A DNA stretch of 64,000 nucleotides from Kiritimatiellales bacterium (GTDB lineage: Bacteria > Verrucomicrobiota > Kiritimatiellia > Kiritimatiellales > Tichowtungiaceae): NCBI GenBank assembly GCA_041656295.1, contig JBBADV010000009.1:47763-111762 (forward strand), in the 5' to 3' direction. The notes beneath the pieces were generated by a model, which had not been told where the DNA came from, did not search any database, and was given only the letters and a program-made list of their open reading frames with translations. Positions 43,533 to 51,685 of the stretch are shown here, one piece after another; the first letter of the stretch is position 1; each line of letters starts with the position of its first letter. The position numbers and the translations under genes were made by a program.

Positions 43533-43914
43533 AGTTATATTGAAAGGCAATCTGACCCGCGACCCTGAAATCCGCCGCACACAGGACGGCACGGCCGTTT
43601 GTGAAATCGGCTTGGCAGTGAATGAGAAGTTTAAAAATAAAGCCGGCGAGGTGAAAGACAGGGTTTTATTTATCGACGTCAACTTTTGGGGCAAGCGTGC
43701 GGAGTGCATTGAACAGTATTTTGAAAAAGGTTCTCCGGTTATTGTTGAGGGAAAACTTCAACTCGACCAATGGGAAAATGACAAAGGAGAGAAGCGTTCA
43801 AAAATCACTGTACGCGGTGAAAACTTTGATTTTTGCGAACGGTCAAAGAATAAGCCGGCCCCGGATGATGGTGATATCCCGGCGCCGGTATCGGACGACG
43901 ATATTCCATTTTAA
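43525..43914 (+). CDS. ssb: Single-stranded DNA-binding protein
   Basis: 129 aa. The OB fold begins MNRVILKGNLTRDPEIRRTQ and continues with FIDVNFWGKRAECIEQYF and GSPVIVEGKLQLDQW. It ends in the acidic tip DDDIPF that recruits replication proteins. Overlaps rep by 8 bp, so it is made together with it. A viral SSB next to a rolling-circle Rep fits a genome that passes through single-stranded DNA. Confidence 0.95.
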   Translation: MNRVILKGNLTRDPEIRRTQDGTAVCEIGLAVNEKFKNKAGEVKDRVLFIDVNFWGKRAECIEQYFEKGSPVIVEGKLQLDQWENDKGEKRSKITVRGENFDFCERSKNKPAPDDGDIPAPVSDDDIPF

Positions 43915-43953
43915 ACCGGAAATTTCCTCCCGGGATTAACCGGCAAGGGGGGT

Positions 43954-43982
43954 GGGGTAAAATAGACAGTCTAAATTACCCC
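43954..43982. promoter_or_regulatory. 29-bp palindrome after ssb, candidate replication origin
   Basis: GGGGTAA-AA-TAGAC-A-GTCTA-AA-TTACCCC: outer arms of 7 bp and inner arms of 5 bp are exact inverses. It lies 40 bp after ssb. Rep-adjacent cruciforms of this kind serve as double-strand origins or operators. The only copy is in the complete provirus. Confidence 0.5.
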
Positions 43983-44043
43983 GTAGGCAAAAAGGAAAAA
44001 TTGTGCGGCGCGGTTCGATTCCCGCCGCCGGAAAGGATAAAGA

Positions 44044-44814
44044 ATGAGTGATAAAATACTTGATTTAAACCAGTCACCGGAAACGGGGATGAAAGTGACG
44101 GCGGATTTTTTAAAAGAGTCTGCGCCGGAAATTCCGGCGGTACTGGAAAAACCTGATATTTCGGAAATTCCGCCGGTGGATTCCAAAGGAACCGTTTTTG
44201 ATTCTGCTATTCACAAACTGGATCATAGCGGCGAACCTGTGACCGGCAGCAAAGGGCAGTTTCTTTTGAAGCCGGAAGCGAAGAAAAGCGTGTTTAAAAA
44301 AATAAGGGAACGTGCAACTGACTTCTGGAACGGAAAAGAGCGGGAAATACCGGCGGCGGAAAAATCTGATGTTCCGCTTTCCGACCATGAACTGCCGCCG
44401 GAATCAGCGGAATTTCAGCCGGAAAAACCGGAAATTTCCGGAAAAATCGGAAAAACCGGAATTTCCGCCAGTGCCGAAAATTCCGCCGAACTCTTTTTTC
44501 TGGGCGGCTCGGTAATTCTCGGCGTGGAATTTCTGAATCAGCGCCGGAATTTTCATCCGCAAGTGGCAGAACTCATTACCGACTACGAACGCCGTACCGG
44601 TAAAGAGATTGATCTTCCGCCGGGCGTTGCTTTATCGCTGGGGCTCGGACGGATTGCCTATGAAATCGCCCAGCGTGAACCGGCGTGCAAAGCGCGTTTT
44701 GACGCCGGCGCGAAAGTGATTCGTAATAATGCCATGAAGTATGTGGGCAGAAAACTGCCGTTTTTTAAAAACCGTGAACATTCCAGTGAAGAGAGCGGGG
44801 GCGGCAATGATTAA
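44044..44814 (+). CDS. Proline/glutamate-rich protein with hydrophobic segment
   Basis: 256 aa. The N-terminal half is low complexity (Pro, Glu, Lys) with a short motif FDSAIHKLDHSGEPVTGSKG. A moderately hydrophobic stretch (AELFFLGGSVILGVEFL) lies around residue 150. The C-terminal part is helical and basic near the end. No family recognised. It is directly upstream of, and overlaps, the packaging ATPase, so a role in genome delivery or at the packaging vertex is possible. Confidence 0.6.
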   Translation: MSDKILDLNQSPETGMKVTADFLKESAPEIPAVLEKPDISEIPPVDSKGTVFDSAIHKLDHSGEPVTGSKGQFLLKPEAKKSVFKKIRERATDFWNGKEREIPAAEKSDVPLSDHELPPESAEFQPEKPEISGKIGKTGISASAENSAELFFLGGSVILGVEFLNQRRNFHPQVAELITDYERRTGKEIDLPPGVALSLGLGRIAYEIAQREPACKARFDAGAKVIRNNAMKYVGRKLPFFKNREHSSEESGGGND

Positions 44815-45379
44815 GTTTCGCGGTCATACGCTGGTCATTGGCGCGACCGGCACCGGCAAGGGCGTTTTAACCGCTTCACAGGCGCGTCAATGGATGGCGG
44901 CGGGAATGAAAGTTTATCTGCTGTGTAATAAACAATCAGAGTATGATGATTTTCCGGCCGATTTTAAAACGATGTATCAGGAACGGTTTATTGAAAAAGT
45001 GAAAGAACTGAAAGCGCCGGAAAAAGGTTTCGTCAATACGATGTGCGTCATTGATGAAGCGTGGGACTGGGGTTGGAAAGGCAGGGGCGGGCTGCAATTC
45101 ATTCCGAACGCTTCACGGGCGCACGGCGTGGAAATGTGGGTGCAAAGTCAATTCCCGACTCAAATGGCGCCGACGGTGCGCGCGAACTGCCAGAATGTTT
45201 TTTGCTTTTTGCTGCAGGAACCGTCGGCGGTGGAGTGGGCCGGCCGAAGCTACGGCCCTGAATTTAAATATGTCGCCGATTTGAAGCCCGGACAGTATAT
45301 CGGCAAGCGCGGTTTAAATCCGCCGTTCACCGGCTGGGCGTGGCATACCGATGCAAACGGAAATTTTAAAAGCGTTTAA
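44807..45379 (+). CDS. A32/PRD1-P9-like genome-packaging ATPase
   Basis: 190 aa from the ATG at 44807, overlapping the previous gene. P-loop LVIGATGTGKGVLTA (Walker A) at residues about 9-23, Walker B MCVIDEAWDW, and a downstream RAHGVEMWVQSQFPTQMAP, resembling the conserved His/Gln segment of FtsK-HerA-type packaging ATPases. Unlike Zot of filamentous phages it has no C-terminal TM helix. Size is close to PRD1 P9. It should power DNA packaging into preformed capsids. Confidence 0.75.
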   Translation: MIKFRGHTLVIGATGTGKGVLTASQARQWMAAGMKVYLLCNKQSEYDDFPADFKTMYQERFIEKVKELKAPEKGFVNTMCVIDEAWDWGWKGRGGLQFIPNASRAHGVEMWVQSQFPTQMAPTVRANCQNVFCFLLQEPSAVEWAGRSYGPEFKYVADLKPGQYIGKRGLNPPFTGWAWHTDANGNFKSV

Positions 45380-45380
45380 A

Positions 45381-45578
45381 ATGGCGAAACGTGAACATTG
45401 CGGAATATATCAAATGCGGTTTGAGCGGCTGTGGGCGGCGTTGGCAATGTGTGACGCAAAAAAGGCCGGTGAAATGTCGCCGACGCTGGTTGCCGGAATT
45501 ATCGGGTGTTCAGTTCGCCATGCTCAAAGATTGATTCGACGGAAAATCCGTTATATTGTATCAAAAAAATGGAGGTGA
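45381..45578 (+). CDS. Small HTH protein (downstream copy)
   Basis: 65 aa. The helix-turn-helix segment TLVAGIIGCSVRHAQRLIRR is clearer than in the upstream copy. It starts 1 bp after the ATPase stop. Its 3' end marks the left boundary of the exchangeable cargo slot. Confidence 0.7.
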   Translation: MAKREHCGIYQMRFERLWAALAMCDAKKAGEMSPTLVAGIIGCSVRHAQRLIRRKIRYIVSKKWR

Positions 45579-45580
45579 TT

Positions 45581-45748
45581 ATGACAACCACAGTACAGAT
45601 TAGTGAAAACTTAATAAAACAAGCCAAAAAACAAACCGGCAATAAAACAGAAAAAGGTGCAGTTGAAAAGGCGATTACTCAGTATCTGAAATATGAAAAA
45701 ATCCGGCAGGAATTTACATCATTAAAACATTCGGTGGATATGAAATGA
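45581..45748 (+). CDS. VapB-like antitoxin
   Basis: 55 aa from the ATG at 45581, behind a strong GGAGGTGATT site. MTTTVQISENLIKQAKKQTG then KGAVEKAITQYLKYEKIRQE, a ribbon-helix-helix pattern of a short strand and two helices as in VapB antitoxins. It overlaps vapC by 4 bp. It should bind and neutralise the toxin and repress its own operon. Confidence 0.85.
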   Translation: MTTTVQISENLIKQAKKQTGNKTEKGAVEKAITQYLKYEKIRQEFTSLKHSVDMK

Positions 45749-46161
45749 GTAAAGCACTGGTTGACACGGATTTTTTGTCTGAATATTTTGGACGAAGCCA
45801 TAACCTTTATTCAAAAAAGGCACTTGAGTATTTGGATTTTTTATTTGGAACAGAATCTGTTGCGGTGTGTGGACATGTATATCAGGAAATTTTATATGGT
45901 ATACGAGCCGGACATGTTGGAAGATTTTTGAAAATTAGAAACAAACTTTCACCGTACGTCATTATTCCAACTCGTAAAGAGTATGATCTGGCGATAGAAA
46001 TATCTAGAAAACTCACAACAAGCGGTATCCAGATGTCAATCGCTGATATTATGAACTGTTCAATATCTATATCAAAAGGCTGGACAATTTTGGCCGTAGA
46101 CAAAGATTATGAAAATGCAGAAAAAGTTGAAAAACGAATCATTTTAAATCTTTTTAAATAA
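45745..46161 (+). CDS. VapC-like PIN-domain toxin
   Basis: 138 aa PIN-domain RNase. The metal-binding acids are visible: ALVDTDFLSEYF at the start, the Glu of YQEILYG, the Asp of MSIADIMNC, and LAVDKDYENAE near the end. Known VapC toxins cut tRNA or rRNA. With the antitoxin it forms an addiction module that could stabilise the provirus. More AT-rich than neighbouring viral genes, so probably acquired. Confidence 0.9.
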   Translation: MSKALVDTDFLSEYFGRSHNLYSKKALEYLDFLFGTESVAVCGHVYQEILYGIRAGHVGRFLKIRNKLSPYVIIPTRKEYDLAIEISRKLTTSGIQMSIADIMNCSISISKGWTILAVDKDYENAEKVEKRIILNLFK

Positions 46162-46194
46162 ATGTCGTAGAGAAATTCAAGAAAATTAGTTCTC

Positions 46195-46225
46195 AACCCA
46201 CTGTAAACAGTGGGTTTTTTTGTTT
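46195..46225 (+). terminator. Rho-independent terminator after vapBC
   Basis: CCCACTG-TAAA-CAGTGGG followed by TTTTTTTGTTTTT. It ends the cargo cassette and insulates the capsid operon. Confidence 0.85.
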
Positions 46226-46270
46226 TTCGGTATAGAAAATTCACCATAAATGACGAACCGCATTTTTCCG

Positions 46271-46330
46271 TGTCATACTTGTTCTAGAAATCTTCAAGGC
46301 TTCCGGCGCACGGTGCGACCGGTGCCGGAA
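46271..46330 (+). promoter_or_regulatory. Putative capsid-operon promoter and leader hairpin (downstream copy)
   Basis: TGTCATACT at 46271-46279 and the GC hairpin at about 46301-46330, conserved with 33430-33490, where homology between the copies resumes. Confidence 0.4.
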
Positions 46331-46352
46331 ACAAGGAGAAGGAAGGAACAGG

Positions 46353-46487
46353 ATGAAGAAGATAGTCAGTCAGAAAGCCCTGAAAACGATCGGGCTTGTC
46401 ATTGTGGGCATTTTTGCCGCGAACGAACTCAGGCCGCTGTATCAGAAAGCGCGCAATGTGGTCATTAAGCCGAAAGGGGATGCATAA
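46353..46487 (+). CDS. 44-aa membrane mini-protein (downstream copy)
   Basis: Identical to the upstream-copy protein except near the end (GDA instead of GNA). Basic start, a single TM helix (TIGLVIVGIFAANEL) and a basic tail. The stop overlaps the capsid start. Confidence 0.7.
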   Translation: MKKIVSQKALKTIGLVIVGIFAANELRPLYQKARNVVIKPKGDA

Positions 46488-47365
46488 TGATCCGTAAACC
46501 TGTAAAAATCGGCAGTATTCACGCCGACGACGGCGCGGTGAAGGATTTAGCGATTCCCACCGGTCACCGTGGAACCTATTGCAGTTTCTATTTTATGCCG
46601 TATGACGCCGATACACCGGTATCGGATACAGCCGTTGTGCTGGATGCGGTGGAAAAGCTGACGCTGGAAGCGACCAGTCATACCGAAGGCGGTTTTCAGA
46701 TTTTAAACGACGTGACGCCGGAGTTTTTGTATTTCCGCGAGCAGTACTATGCACAGCAGCGCGGCATAACGAATACCGGTTCAATCATCACGTATGACCC
46801 GTCTGCCGCACAGCGCGGCGGTGAAGCGGCGGCGAATATCCGCAATATCGGCACCGCCGATTTATCGGACATGAATCTGCGCATGACGTTTAAGAGCACG
46901 GTGGCTGATCTGACCCGTATTGATGTCTATGCGGACATTGATTACAACCTGAAAGCCAAAATCGGCGTTCACAACCGCATTGCGCATGTGACCGCGCCGG
47001 TACCGGCCGCCGGCGGCGTGGTGGAAATCACCAACCTGCCGTGTGTCGACGGGCGTTATGCCTATGAAACAATGATCATTCAGGAACCGTCCAAACTGAC
47101 CGCTGATAGGACATCACTGGTCGTGAACGGCTCTGACTGGCAGTTCCGCGACATTCCGCGCAAACTCTTTGAGCGCATGCAGGTTGAAGCCTGCCGCAAA
47201 CCGCAGTCCGGTTTTGCAGTCTATGACTTTGCGAAAGAAGACAGTCCGCTGTACTTCCTGCCGGGCGGGATGGCTGAACTCAAACTGATTCCGGAATTTA
47301 CCGCCGCAGGCGGCGCGACCGCCGGCAGTGCCAAAATCTGGTTTGAACTGCTGCGGGTGGCGTAA
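46487..47365 (+). CDS. Candidate major capsid protein (downstream copy)
   Basis: 292 aa, same length as the upstream copy with only scattered substitutions, so it is under tight constraint. Predicted all-beta, no export signal. It heads the structural operon. A double-jelly-roll assignment rests on size, position and the company of a P9-like ATPase; it is not read from a motif. Confidence 0.55.
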   Translation: MIRKPVKIGSIHADDGAVKDLAIPTGHRGTYCSFYFMPYDADTPVSDTAVVLDAVEKLTLEATSHTEGGFQILNDVTPEFLYFREQYYAQQRGITNTGSIITYDPSAAQRGGEAAANIRNIGTADLSDMNLRMTFKSTVADLTRIDVYADIDYNLKAKIGVHNRIAHVTAPVPAAGGVVEITNLPCVDGRYAYETMIIQEPSKLTADRTSLVVNGSDWQFRDIPRKLFERMQVEACRKPQSGFAVYDFAKEDSPLYFLPGGMAELKLIPEFTAAGGATAGSAKIWFELLRVA

Positions 47366-47637
47366 TGAGCTTGTTGTCCGACTTTTGGAGCGGAGCGAGC
47401 GGATTTGTAGGCGGCTTGCTGGACAGTGACGCCGGCAAGTCCGCGCTTCAAATCGCCGAACAGGCCGCCCTGAACGAGATCAATAAGCAGTCGAAAACCG
47501 ACACGAAAGAGACACCGGCGCCGGTGGTGAATATTACAACGACCGGCGGTGAGTTTCCTAAGTGGGTGATTCCGGCGGCGATTGGCGGCGTTGGATTATT
47601 AGCGCTGATTTTATTTATCCCTAAAAAAAGGAGATAG
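47365..47637 (+). CDS. 90-aa virion membrane protein (downstream copy)
   Basis: MSLLSDFWSGASGFVGGLLD, C-terminal TM helix and PKKRR tail, closely matching 34525-34797. Start overlaps the capsid stop by one base. Confidence 0.75.
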   Translation: MSLLSDFWSGASGFVGGLLDSDAGKSALQIAEQAALNEINKQSKTDTKETPAPVVNITTTGGEFPKWVIPAAIGGVGLLALILFIPKKRR

Positions 47638-47639
47638 GT

Positions 47640-47828
47640 ATGGCCATTCCAGCCGCTGCTGTCTCTGCCTTTATGGGTGGAATGTCGGGTTCAGCTCCCG
47701 CGACGTCTTCGTCCAGTGCGATTGCCGGTCACGGTGAAATGAATTTCAACCGGAAACAGAACAATACGGTTTTAATTATTTCGATTGCCGTAGCCGCCGT
47801 TTTTATTGTGGCGATTTTTAAAAGGTAA
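47640..47828 (+). CDS. 62-aa membrane protein (downstream copy)
   Basis: Same Ala/Ser-rich start as 34800-34994. The polar linker is two residues shorter, then one TM helix ending IFKR. Confidence 0.7.
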   Translation: MAIPAAAVSAFMGGMSGSAPATSSSSAIAGHGEMNFNRKQNNTVLIISIAVAAVFIVAIFKR

Positions 47829-47833
47829 CGTAT

Positions 47834-48076
47834 ATGGCCTTCGGTTCAAAAAGCAGCTCGAAATCTTATGCCTGGGACAACCGTTCCATGGCGTCTGATA
47901 CGGCGATTGCAGCGGGCGGGAACAGCGGGATTGTGACGCGCTATGAGTCCGGCGGACTTACATTTAATGCGGCCAAAAAAACCAACTGGCTTTCGGTTGG
48001 AATAGCGGCGGCGATCGGGCTGGGGATTTGGAAATTTCCGCCGACGCGCAAACTGTTAAAACGGATTTTAAAATAA
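47834..48076 (+). CDS. 80-aa membrane protein (downstream copy)
   Basis: MAFGSKSSSKSYAWDNRSMA, TM helix WLSVGIAAAIGLGIW and a basic tail, nearly the same as 34998-35240. Confidence 0.7.
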   Translation: MAFGSKSSSKSYAWDNRSMASDTAIAAGGNSGIVTRYESGGLTFNAAKKTNWLSVGIAAAIGLGIWKFPPTRKLLKRILK

Positions 48077-48621
48077 TGGCATCCATTGGTCAGAAATCGA
48101 CGACGACATCGAGTATAAACGCTCCATCCGCCAGCGAAATTATTTCAATCGCCGGTGCCGGAAATCAGATTATCAAAGAAGATAATATGATGATGACCGA
48201 CAACGCGAAAGTTGTCACCGGCAACAATTATGAACTGGGTTTAGGTTCGACCCTCACCGATTACGGCGGAATTGGCGGCGATCTGGTGAGCGGCACGAAA
48301 GCGGGCGGTGATATTATTGACGGGATCAAACTTGAGTCCGGTTCAAGTTTTTACGTCACGGATATGAGCGACAATACACAAGGCCTGTTAAGTCAGGCCA
48401 TGAACATGGTTTCGCTCAACGCTAATAATTATATGGCGTTTGCCGCCGGGCGCGATCCCAACGCCGCGCTGGCCGATCAATCTAATGAGATTTACGCCCG
48501 GACGGCCGGAGTATCGGCGGCATGGAGCGGCGTGAGCAAAGTATTTACACCGGCCCGGATTGCAGCAGCTGCTGCTGCTGTTTTCGGGATTTGGTGGCTT
48601 TTGAAAGGGCGTGGCAAATGA
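48076..48621 (+). CDS. 181-aa membrane-anchored structural protein (downstream copy)
   Basis: Homologous to 35241-35741 but with a different extreme N-terminus and an extra Gly-rich stretch (DYGGIGGDLVSGTKAGGDI) before the shared VTDMSDNTQGLL segment. C-terminal TM helix conserved. Start overlaps the preceding stop by one base. Confidence 0.7.
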   Translation: MASIGQKSTTTSSINAPSASEIISIAGAGNQIIKEDNMMMTDNAKVVTGNNYELGLGSTLTDYGGIGGDLVSGTKAGGDIIDGIKLESGSSFYVTDMSDNTQGLLSQAMNMVSLNANNYMAFAAGRDPNAALADQSNEIYARTAGVSAAWSGVSKVFTPARIAAAAAAVFGIWWLLKGRGK

Positions 48622-49238
48622 TCAGCATTAATCAGAAAAGCGGCAGGCTCACGCTCAAACCTTTGCAGACAGTCGACATACCGTTTACCGGTTCATACAT
48701 TGCCATTTTATCGAACACCTCACCGTCAACCGACGTTGCGGTGCGTGCCGACACCGGCGCGACCGCGCAATGCAAAGCCGGTATCGGTTTTCCGACGGTT
48801 CAACTTTCACCGGATAGAACGACGCATATCCCGGCGGTGTTTAAAGTCATTTCGTTTACGAATCCATCGAGTACGGAAACGATTACGATCGAATATCTTT
48901 TATCGCTCGGCTCAGTAGACGATACCCGCACCGTTGTACAGGGCTGGATGCAGGTTGACCTTTCCGCGCCGAAAATTATGACGCCGCCGACGCGCACCGT
49001 GCCGCAAAACAACCTGCTGATCCTTGAAGCGAATCAATTTATTAAAGAGCGCATTATCACCAATATCGGCGATTACGACGTGTGGTACGGAGATGAAAAC
49101 GTCAATGCCGCACAGATGCGCGGCTCACCGCTGCCGGTCGGTTCTTCCTGTGTCATTAACTGCTGGGGCGCTATCTGTTTTCAGGCGGCCGACGGCGACG
49201 GCTTAATTTCAATGAACAATGTTTTAAAATTCACCTGA
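48618..49238 (+). CDS. Beta-rich structural protein, candidate penton or vertex protein (downstream copy)
   Basis: 206 aa from the ATG at 48618 (MISINQKSGRLTLKPLQ), an ATGA overlap with the upstream gene. Nearly identical to 35738-36358. Soluble and all-beta in style. Confidence 0.65.
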   Translation: MISINQKSGRLTLKPLQTVDIPFTGSYIAILSNTSPSTDVAVRADTGATAQCKAGIGFPTVQLSPDRTTHIPAVFKVISFTNPSSTETITIEYLLSLGSVDDTRTVVQGWMQVDLSAPKIMTPPTRTVPQNNLLILEANQFIKERIITNIGDYDVWYGDENVNAAQMRGSPLPVGSSCVINCWGAICFQAADGDGLISMNNVLKFT

Positions 49239-50434
49239 TGAAATTCCGGTATGTCATTTTAATTTTTTCAGCACTGGCCGCCGGGGCAGGGGCGCAGTCC
49301 AGTGCGCCGGCCTCATTAGGCGCAAGACAGCCGCGCATTGTCATTCCGTACATAGAGCCGCCGGCCTGTATCGGGCAGACGAATGTCATTACCACCAATA
49401 CATCGATTTACACAGTCACCAATACGACTTACACGGAAACAGTAATTCAAATCCCGGTAGAGAGCGGCGGCGTTACCAATGAGTACAGCGTCATCGGCGC
49501 GATCACGCCGGTGAGTGAGATTGTCACACATACCAATACGGTGTTTGTGACCAATTCCGTGCCGCTGGAAAATCCCTATAAAAATCTGAAATACTGTGAT
49601 TTTGTGTTAAAGGCGGTCAGTCAGAGTTCCGGCCTGTATAACGTTAACGGGCACGCTGTTCTTTATGTTTATGTATCCGCCGGCACGATTTCCTCACCTG
49701 TGGAAGATTTAGACGCTGCCGTGTTTTATCAGGACAGTTCGAAGCCCTGGCCGGGCAATACGCAGCGCAATTTATTATACCGTGAAGCCGTTACAAATAT
49801 CACCACGAATGCAAGCTGGCTTGTGCATACGGATTGGAACGGTATTATTTCAACTTCACGTTGTCCCGACACAGTTGTTTTTACGAATTACACGGATATT
49901 CTTTCCGGCGGGGACTTGCCGGATGCCGGACATTTTTACGCCGGGAATGCGTCATTGATTGAATTTCATTCGATAGTTCACCCCTCGTATGTATCGAACG
50001 GAATTCCGCTTTATAAATCATGGACATATTTCGGGAAATATTATTATTACGAAAATCTGACAGGGCAGGCATGGGAGCTTGGTATTTCAATCGACAATAT
50101 CAGGTATCCGCTTCAATCATTCGCGAATTTTAAAAATGAATATCTATTGCCGATTCCGGCAATGGAAACCGTGACGAATACGGTTACTGTCACAAATATA
50201 ATTCTTGGCGGCTCTATCCAGGAGGCGTCAAACAATTCCGCCGGCGCCATTGAAGTTTATCCTTCGATTAAAGGCAAGGGCGGGTGGATGAAGCAGGGCA
50301 ATCCAAATATCAAATGGATGTGTCTGCTTTCCAACGGCATCGACTTTTACCGGGATCCCGTCAGCGGTGAACCGGTATTTTTTGATGTCCGGGTTGAATG
50401 GGTAGATAAAATCCCTAAAGCAGGGGAATGGTAA
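49238..50434 (+). CDS. Secreted spike-like protein, long version (downstream copy)
   Basis: 398 aa, with a signal peptide (MKFRYVILIFSALAAGAGAQ). The Thr/Asn-rich stalk (INTNTSIYTVTNTTYT style) and the C-terminal 65 residues match the 262-aa upstream version. The centre (about residues 125-335) is longer and unrelated, and includes another Thr/Val repeat (VTNTVTVTNIILGG). This is the clearest domain swap between the two proviruses. Confidence 0.65.
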   Translation: MKFRYVILIFSALAAGAGAQSSAPASLGARQPRIVIPYIEPPACIGQTNVITTNTSIYTVTNTTYTETVIQIPVESGGVTNEYSVIGAITPVSEIVTHTNTVFVTNSVPLENPYKNLKYCDFVLKAVSQSSGLYNVNGHAVLYVYVSAGTISSPVEDLDAAVFYQDSSKPWPGNTQRNLLYREAVTNITTNASWLVHTDWNGIISTSRCPDTVVFTNYTDILSGGDLPDAGHFYAGNASLIEFHSIVHPSYVSNGIPLYKSWTYFGKYYYYENLTGQAWELGISIDNIRYPLQSFANFKNEYLLPIPAMETVTNTVTVTNIILGGSIQEASNNSAGAIEVYPSIKGKGGWMKQGNPNIKWMCLLSNGIDFYRDPVSGEPVFFDVRVEWVDKIPKAGEW

Positions 50435-50451
50435 CAACAGGAGAAAAAAGA

Positions 50452-50925
50452 ATGAAGAAAATGATAGTATTAGTGTTGGCGGCGCTGGTGGCAGCGGCCG
50501 GGTTTTCAGATGAGTTCGCCGCGCGTTTAGAGGCGGCCAAAAATACCGGCGATCAGCAGGCTGTGCTGGCACTGGCGGATGAGTTTCCGGAAAAAGTTTT
50601 ACCGGTGTACAGAACGGCAACCGTGATGCTGCCGGCAAATGAACGGATTGCGTTTGCTGAATCAATTGAGGATTCGTCACTGCGCCTTCCGTGTTTAATT
50701 GTCGCTCATCGCAAAGGCAAAGCGTGCAATGATCTGTTACGGGAATTTTATTCGAGCCAGCGCGGCGGCATTCTCTCGCTCCACAGATTCGACCCCGCGT
50801 CTGAAACCATTGACGGGTGTATTTCGTTCTATGAACTGGTTTTAAAAAATGTGGAGTTGAAGGAACACACGCAGACAGCCCTTTCCAAAATCAAAGGCGA
50901 ACTGCTCAAACTGAAAGCGCAATAA
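50452..50925 (+). CDS. Secreted protein co-varying with the spike (downstream copy)
   Basis: 157 aa with a signal peptide (MKKMIVLVLAALVAAAGFSD). Helical body. Clear identity with the upstream counterpart is limited to the terminal KIKGELLKLKAQ and a similar signal sequence. Its divergence together with the spike suggests the two gene products work together. Confidence 0.65.
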   Translation: MKKMIVLVLAALVAAAGFSDEFAARLEAAKNTGDQQAVLALADEFPEKVLPVYRTATVMLPANERIAFAESIEDSSLRLPCLIVAHRKGKACNDLLREFYSSQRGGILSLHRFDPASETIDGCISFYELVLKNVELKEHTQTALSKIKGELLKLKAQ

Positions 50926-51323
50926 TGAAGCGTCTCGCCGCTATATGTGCATTGATTGCGGCGGTTGCCGGCGGGCAGGGGGGTACTGAAATCCTGCCCG
51001 GCATTGAACTTTCTGTGATGGAGTTAACCGTCCAGCGGCTGGAGTTCATGCGAGTGCTGTATCAGCAGATAGATGCGGTTGAAGTGGCTTTGAAAAAACT
51101 GACACCCGCGCAACTCTGCCACCTGGCAACGGCGTTAAACCGGAACGCATTTTTTGAGGCGTATAAACTGCACCGGTTGACGCGGCATCGCACCGCGCCG
51201 GAAAATTATTTATTTCGTCAAATTCAACTTATTCGCGAAACCGCAAAAACCGACCCGGACAAAGCCGAAGAGATGATCAATGCCGTCGTGGAATATTTCC
51301 GGCGGTTTGGAGTTGAGCTGTGA
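50925..51323 (+). CDS. 132-aa secreted helical protein (downstream copy)
   Basis: Same signal-like start as 37661-38059. It differs mainly in residues about 80-110. One-base overlap with the preceding stop. Confidence 0.7.
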   Translation: MKRLAAICALIAAVAGGQGGTEILPGIELSVMELTVQRLEFMRVLYQQIDAVEVALKKLTPAQLCHLATALNRNAFFEAYKLHRLTRHRTAPENYLFRQIQLIRETAKTDPDKAEEMINAVVEYFRRFGVEL

Positions 51324-51685
51324 GATCCATTGAAGAGATTGCACTTGAGAAATACGGCACGAAAGTGCTCGGCAATTTAACCGAAGCGCAGGTCATTACC
51401 GTGCGCGACGCCTATGCTGCACAATTCGGCCTCTCATGGGACGAATACTCAAAACTGACGCCCGAAGCGCGTAAACAGCTGGGACTGGTTGCGTCCGGGT
51501 ATGACTTTAACGCCGGTGTCGATACCATGGCGCGTGTTCTGCGCTGGGAAAAACTGAAAAGCTGGTTTAACGGTATGAACGGAGCAGGGCGCATCATTCT
51601 GATTGCCGCTGCCGCCGGCGCCGTCTGGCTCTTTTTGCCGCGACTCAAAGCCCTGCCGAAGCAAGTGAGAAAGGCAGTCAGTTAA
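51320..51685 (+). CDS. 121-aa C-terminally anchored membrane protein (downstream copy)
   Basis: GTG start (TTG in the other copy) overlapping the upstream TGA. Soluble head and C-terminal TM helix as at 38056-38421. Here it is joined directly to the possible holin gene, without the 71-aa gene. Confidence 0.7.
   Translation: MRSIEEIALEKYGTKVLGNLTEAQVITVRDAYAAQFGLSWDEYSKLTPEARKQLGLVASGYDFNAGVDTMARVLRWEKLKSWFNGMNGAGRIILIAAAAGAVWLFLPRLKALPKQVRKAVS

Noticed and set aside
43988..44038. A tRNA gene suggested by GCGGTTCGATTCCCGC
   Set aside because: There is no acceptor, D-arm or anticodon arm upstream that folds into a cloverleaf, and the T-stem pairs only 4 bp with an 8-nt loop.
44807..45379. Calling the ATPase a Zot protein and the element a filamentous phage
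   Set aside because: The P-loop and Rep would fit, but there is no C-terminal TM helix in the ATPase, no pIII/pVIII-like gene order, and too many separate one-TM proteins plus a large conserved soluble protein.
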